Source: Mesodorylaimus sp. YZB2_4 (Eukaryota > Nematoda > Enoplea > Dorylaimida > Dorylaimidae). From it: a DNA stretch of 64,000 bases. Below the pieces are notes generated by a model that saw nothing but the letters and a program-made list of their open reading frames with translations, had not been told where the DNA came from and made no database searches. The stretch is from assembly GCA_030248295.1 (NCBI GenBank), contig JASANH010000542.1:62001-126000 (forward strand), in the 5' to 3' direction. The position numbers and the translations under genes are program-made. Positions 59,642-64,000 of this stretch are shown here, piece after piece; the first letter of the stretch is position 1; each line of letters starts with the position of its first letter.

Positions 59642-59731
59642 TCACAAAGTGTCACAAGCTTTGCTTATGCCCACCACATCATTAAACCCAGGTTTGTCCC
59701 CTCCAGGGCCTTGGTTAATGTCGCGCTGTTT

Positions 59732-60937
59732 CTACGGATAATAAGCAAAAAAAGCTTGACCAGTGTCCTTCCTCAGAGCATATATAAAGCTTTTTCCGAT
59801 AGCGACTTGAGAGGCGACCCCGTTGAACGCGAGTTTGACCCAGTTGTTGTTGCTCCAAGCGAATATCTCGCCAGCCCCGTTTAGCATGAGCACACGGTTG
59901 GCACTGTAGGCGTCGACTTGGACTGCATTTGCTCCGGGTCTTATAACCCAACGCCACTGCCCATTGGCCTGGTTATAATCCCAGTGGTAAATTTTCTGAT
60001 CCACTCCAACAATCCAGTTGTCAATGTTGGCGTCCTTGGTTGTTGAAACAGATATTGCACTTCCAGGCATTTGCTCCCATCTGCCATTGTCGCCAAACTT
60101 GTAAATCTTATTGGATAAACTTGCTGCTAGCGCGTAAGTTAGGTTTTTAGGGCTGATACTTAGCAAAGGGTCGCAGTCGGGTGATGACAATTCCTTCCAT
60201 GGCGGAGATGTTGTTCGACGCCAAAACGAGTAGGTCACGCAGCAAGACTATGAGAAACAGAAGTAAAATTTGTTATATTCTAAACCGCACTAGTAAACGC
60301 TCTCCATGCTGCGAAAGGAAAATAATGTGATTAAAAATATGGGCTTAAAGAATATGTGTCTTTTTTGAATGATCAAGTAAATTTTTACTTTGTTTTATGC
60401 TCTGTTTTCATAAATGATTTTCTGTTTTAGAAAATGTGCGCAGGGAAGAGTTTTTAGTGAACTTGAATGGCATTGTGAACTTAATTTTGTTCATTCTCAT
60501 TCGCCAAATCGTTTAAAATTCTTTCGCTACGAAGATAAAAATAGGGAGGGGGAAGTTTTGCTGAGTGTCATCTTTCACTGTTCTTGAAATTTTTAGACCT
60601 TATTATCAGTGGTGCTCAGACAAATACCTTCTGTAAATTCGAATCGAAGAATAGGCAATTTCAAGCTGCGGATACTTACAGTGGCTGGAGGATCTTGTTT
60701 CACCAATCCCCATGCTGATCCGTCCATACCTTGAGCTACTTGAAATCCCCCGCCGCCCCAGCTGTAACTAAACGCAAAACCGTCCCACCAGGCAAATTTA
60801 TTAGCTGGATCCACGATCCACAACGTGTTCTCAAGGGCAGAAATCGACTTAATGCCCACTGGATTCTGAAAAGCTCCCCAACTTTGAGCCGTTGATGGAG
60901 CCACGAGCACAGTGAACAGCGAAAGCGAGGCTAGCAT
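59732..60937 (-). CDS. Secreted tectonin-type beta-propeller lectin, two exons
   Basis: Exons 60680-60937 and 59732-60247 join in phase 0 (donor ACT|GTAAGT, acceptor TCTCATAG|TCT) to give 257 residues. A signal peptide (MLASLSLFTVLVAPSTAQ) is followed by five to six tectonin repeats of about 40 residues. Each has a Trp-rich strand and the pattern of W-x-x-x-x-G ... I-S ... N-x-I-Y-x-W. Examples are IVDPANKFAWW, QGMDGSAWGLV, ASLSNKIYKFG, GVDQKIYHWDY and LNGAGEIFAWSNNNW. Known relatives (fish egg lectins, horseshoe-crab tachylectin-1, other invertebrate lectins) are about 220-260 residues long and bind bacterial or glycan surfaces, so a role in innate immunity or egg protection is plausible but inferred. 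It looks intact. The intron is 432 nt. The neighbour on the other side of 57.2 kb is convergent. Confidence 0.85.
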
Positions 60938-63010
60938 GGCTGTTGTTCAAGAAAACGACAAACCAAAATTTGATTCTAGCATTTTATAGAATCAGGCCAT
61001 GTGTTATCTTGTGTGTGGAGTCTGCTATCTACGGACTGTATGCTATGTGCAAGCTGACACCCCATGATTCCTAAAGCACGGAACTGCGCCTACTTATCGG
61101 CTGCCGCTTCTTTCGATACCCCTCAATTTTATAAGGTATTTTTCCGGCCACTCTGGAGCCAAATTTCCAAACCAGGCCCAAAATTTGAATTTCGCGCTAG
61201 CATCCTAACATGTTTGCTCTTAGAGGCTATTGCTCTTGTGGTATTTTGGAGGAGCCGAAGGCAAGAGATAACAGAAAACAGGACAACTTTGTACTCTACT
61301 GTGTGCCTATTGTGTCAGCCCTGCAGTACACGATAATTTAAAAAATTATTGCACCTACATTGCACCTGGATTTTTTATTTTATTGCCTTGACCCACGCTG
61401 TGAAAAATGGCGACGCGATATCGACGTCGACGTTGAAAATATGTACATTGTGCAGAATCCGAGGCTTGAATGTTGCTGAGGAGAAACACGATGGGTAATT
61501 TAGTTTCAGAGAGTCAAATGTCGATATTGTGGTTTGAAAGGAAAACTCTGTGCGTTGATTTCACAAAAATTTCATGGCTGCCTACAGTTTTGAAGACCAA
61601 AGCTGTAAAAACTGTCTCCCAATGCTTCACGTTGCTATCATCAAGCGAGCTTACATCATGACGGTTAAATTTCGTTATTCGAGACGGGCAAAAAGTATGG
61701 CACAGCAAGCTATTCAGCAGCTGAGTGGGTTGGCCCCGACCCCACATATGGTAAGCTCTTTGCGCAAGGTGTCGCTTGTCTGGATTTTTCCTTAATGCGT
61801 GTACTAATCATTGTTCTGATAAAGCGTTTTTTTACAGCACAAAATGTATTGCCTGTGTTTGAATACTAGTGCACGGTGTTTTCGAAGCAGGGGCACTGTC
61901 ACATATAGAGTTCTGTTTTTTTTGTAGATTGCGTGATGAAAAATAATCTCTGTCATGATCAGGAAGGCTGATGGACCAAAAACTAAAATATCACTAAAAG
62001 TAGACATAATTTATTCCTTTTCTCTTCAAAGTTCCGCCTTTTTGTCTTCCTTTTACTAGAAAGGTTCACAAGGATGAGAAACCACGTGACAATGCAAGAC
62101 TGTATCAGTGAAAAAGATGACTAACATGTGGAAAAATCGACCGACTCTTTCCCGTTAGGGCGCGGGCCGACCGATGGACAAAAACCGATTTTTTATTGAG
62201 GCATGAACTCGATGCTCCACCATTTAATACTATTGTGGGTCTTAAAAACCTGAGCAAAGTTGCGACCCTTAACTAATTGCTGCGTCTTCGCCCCCCCCCC
62301 CCCCCTAGGGGTGGTCTAAACCTCCCTTCCCTCTGATCGTGAGCCCTCCTCCCTCAGAAGAACCAGAATACTGGCCGGCTGGTTCCTCTTCTTTTTCGCA
62401 TCAGCCTGTGCAAAAAGCAATAAAATTCTACGCCTTTTTTCTTTGAATTAAGCGTGGCAAAATAATTTTAACGAGTTAATTGGTTTTCATCGATGCTTAC
62501 ATTTGTTTTACAAAATTCGGCACTTTACTTAAACTTTACATATTTTAGCCCAAATGATAAATCTTTTTTATGACTAAGACAAATTTGTCTCGAAGGAGAA
62601 AGCACTTTGTCAAGCTTGGGAGAGCAAAAGATGAATTTCATAAAACTGCGTTTGAAGGGGGTGGGTATGGCTGAAGTGGTCGACCGTGGCTGCCTTGATA
62701 AGCAGAGAAAACTGGCCTGGTCTTACATTCACTCGTATTGGCAACGTGTCAAATATCCTTCCTGAAATACTCGAAGGAGTTCAAAAAGTTCGTAGCCTGA
62801 ATACCTTGCACATGAGCTGCAGCACCGAAATTTTACTTCACGCCGCCCACATTCTACAAGCCTATCACACTCGTACTGCCTGTTGCAACCCAAGTCAGGT
62901 CAGCACAACGAAAAAAAAAAAAAAAACGTCAGGGACCGTTTTTGAGTGGATCAGCGAGAAGTGGTCGGCATGCAGTCGAGGAAGGAGGGATGGTCAAAAA
63001 TCGAGATTTT
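60938..63010. other. Intergenic, no gene recognised
   Basis: The 5' flank of the lectin gene lies just above 60937. Further right there is a C15 tract (62291-62305) and an A16 run (about 62915-62930). A plus-strand open stretch at 62686-62898 ends at a possible donor, but no partner exon or family was found. Confidence 0.5.
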
Positions 63011-64000
63011 GTGCGTTCGACTTTTATGGATGGCCCCTAACGCTATCAGCAGGCATGGTAGTGCCTGCTTAGACCAGCCAGCCAGACGCCTAATGCTAAA
63101 GGATGATTTCCGCCGGCTAATAACTCGAGAACGGTTCGACGAAAATTTTTTATTTTTTGCACACATAGCAAAATCGGCCGAGTCTAGAATCGTGTGAATT
63201 TTTATCAAAATCCGTCCGGCCATTGTCGAGTTCCAGAATAGGCGATTTCTTGTTCAGGGGGGAGAAGACGAGGAGGAGGAGGAGGAACAACATGTGCCTA
63301 GATCAACAACCAGAGGTCGCACAGTTGTGAATGTTAGTTTTTCTGAAAGCTGAAACTTTCGGACTTTGCCTTTTGACGGTCATTTTTTTGAAGCTTCAAT
63401 TTCCGAAAAGTTAATTCTGAAAATAGTCACTGTTTCAGCTTTTTTATCCGTCGCTCGTCAGGCACTGGACGGATTTCGATAAAAATTGACATGGTTGCAG
63501 ATCTGACTTATCTTGCAAAGCTTGCGAAAAATCAACTGTTTTGGTTCGATCATTCTTGAGTTATCGACTATCCAAAGTAGCTGGCGCTGGTGTTCCTGTT
63601 TTACTTTTCGGCGCGATGTTTAGAAACATCAACTGAACGGGTTGAGGCGCAGCGCCATTGAGTGGCTAGGCTTATCGTTTGCGCGCTCTCACGAAGATGG
63701 GTTTGGTGGACACCAATAAATTTGCCGATAATAAATTGAGAGTATGTGAACGGAAATAAATGATGTGGAAAGAATTTCCATGGTCAGGACATGTTCTATT
63801 AGATGTGGAGGTAATATTGTTAAGAAAAATTAAAGCTAATAATAACTTGTTAAAACTGGCGGATCCTGAGCGTTCTGTTAGCTTCTGATGGAATGCTCTG
63901 GGGATAAAGAAGTTAAGACCACTCGAGCATGAGATAGTTCTCCGTACGAATTACGAATCCTTACGAATGAGTTTTTTTGTTTTTCCTGCCGCCTATATAT
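63010..64000 (-). repeat. Foldback-type repeat, inverted twin of 51.6-52.5 kb, cut by window end
   Basis: Reverse complement of this stretch follows 51.6-52.5 kb block by block, including CAGGCACTACCATGCCTGCT, GTGCAAAAAATAAAAAATTT, TTCTTGTTCAGGGGGGAGAA (on plus near 63.25 kb) and AATGGCGCTGCGCC. It also resembles 51.27 kb (GGCGGCAGGAAAAAC) at the very end of the window, so the element probably extends beyond. Confidence 0.75.

Larger units (their letters stand above)
57231..59731. other. Intergenic between convergent Cys-rich and lectin genes
   Basis: It contains the long-family SINE at 58.48-58.90 kb and the 3' UTR of the lectin (59.63-59.73 kb). I see no other gene. The longer open frames here are all within the SINE. 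Confidence 0.55.

Noticed and set aside
1-64000. CRISPR arrays, operons or bacterial-type promoters
   Set aside because: The window is an intron-bearing animal genome, and the repeats seen are transposon-derived or coding tandem repeats.

Overview
This is a 64-kb piece of an animal nuclear genome, most likely from an invertebrate bilaterian. The evidence is GT-AG introns, animal-specific families (an NR6/HR4 nuclear receptor, the LKB1 partner MO25, an EGF-7TM receptor, a secreted tectonin lectin) and dense tRNA-derived SINEs and MITEs. I cannot place the phylum from sequence alone. I rebuilt four gene models at exon level by following reading phase across splice sites. The 3' part of a fifth, very large gene can also be followed.

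Layout. 1.7-9.1 kb (-): a complete seven-exon MO25/CAB39 gene with a repeat-filled 4.4-kb last intron. 9.1-14.9 kb: intergenic SINEs, a LINE fragment and dispersed repeats. 14.9-21.5 kb (-): a three-exon NR6/HR4 nuclear receptor of 947 residues. 21.5-29.9 kb: mostly non-coding, with a cluster of an exact 9-bp motif around the NR6 5' end, a nested SINE/MITE and long G tracts. 29.9-52.7 kb (-): the central feature. A roughly 13.7-kb exon encodes a Ser/Thr-rich mucin-like region, a Gly/Asp/Asn/His/Pro repeat region, two EGF-like domains and a seven-helix receptor domain. Upstream lies a train of at least 13 tiny exons, all in phase 1-1, arranged partly as duplicated 36-nt plus 63/66-nt pairs. One 10-nt excess near 33.77 kb breaks the giant exon's reading frame. 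The 5' end (signal peptide) was not found. 48.9-55.3 kb: transposon-rich, with a 729-bp mini LTR element whose insertion is proven by empty copies of its host repeat, a foldback repeat, a broken FLYWCH-MULE transposase and a 44-bp palindrome. 56.0-57.2 kb (+): a two-exon secreted Cys-rich protein that I do not recognise. 59.7-60.9 kb (-): a two-exon secreted tectonin-type lectin. 61-64 kb: non-coding, ending in an inverted copy of the 52-kb foldback repeat.

The genes are not an operon and share no obvious pathway. MO25 is a kinase scaffold and NR6 a transcription factor. The receptor, the Cys-rich protein and the lectin are predicted cell-surface or secreted proteins that happen to be neighbours. 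The most unusual item is the mucin-like EGF-7TM gene, whose modular phase-1 exons and homogenised coding repeats suggest an ectodomain of evolvable, and perhaps splice-variable, length.
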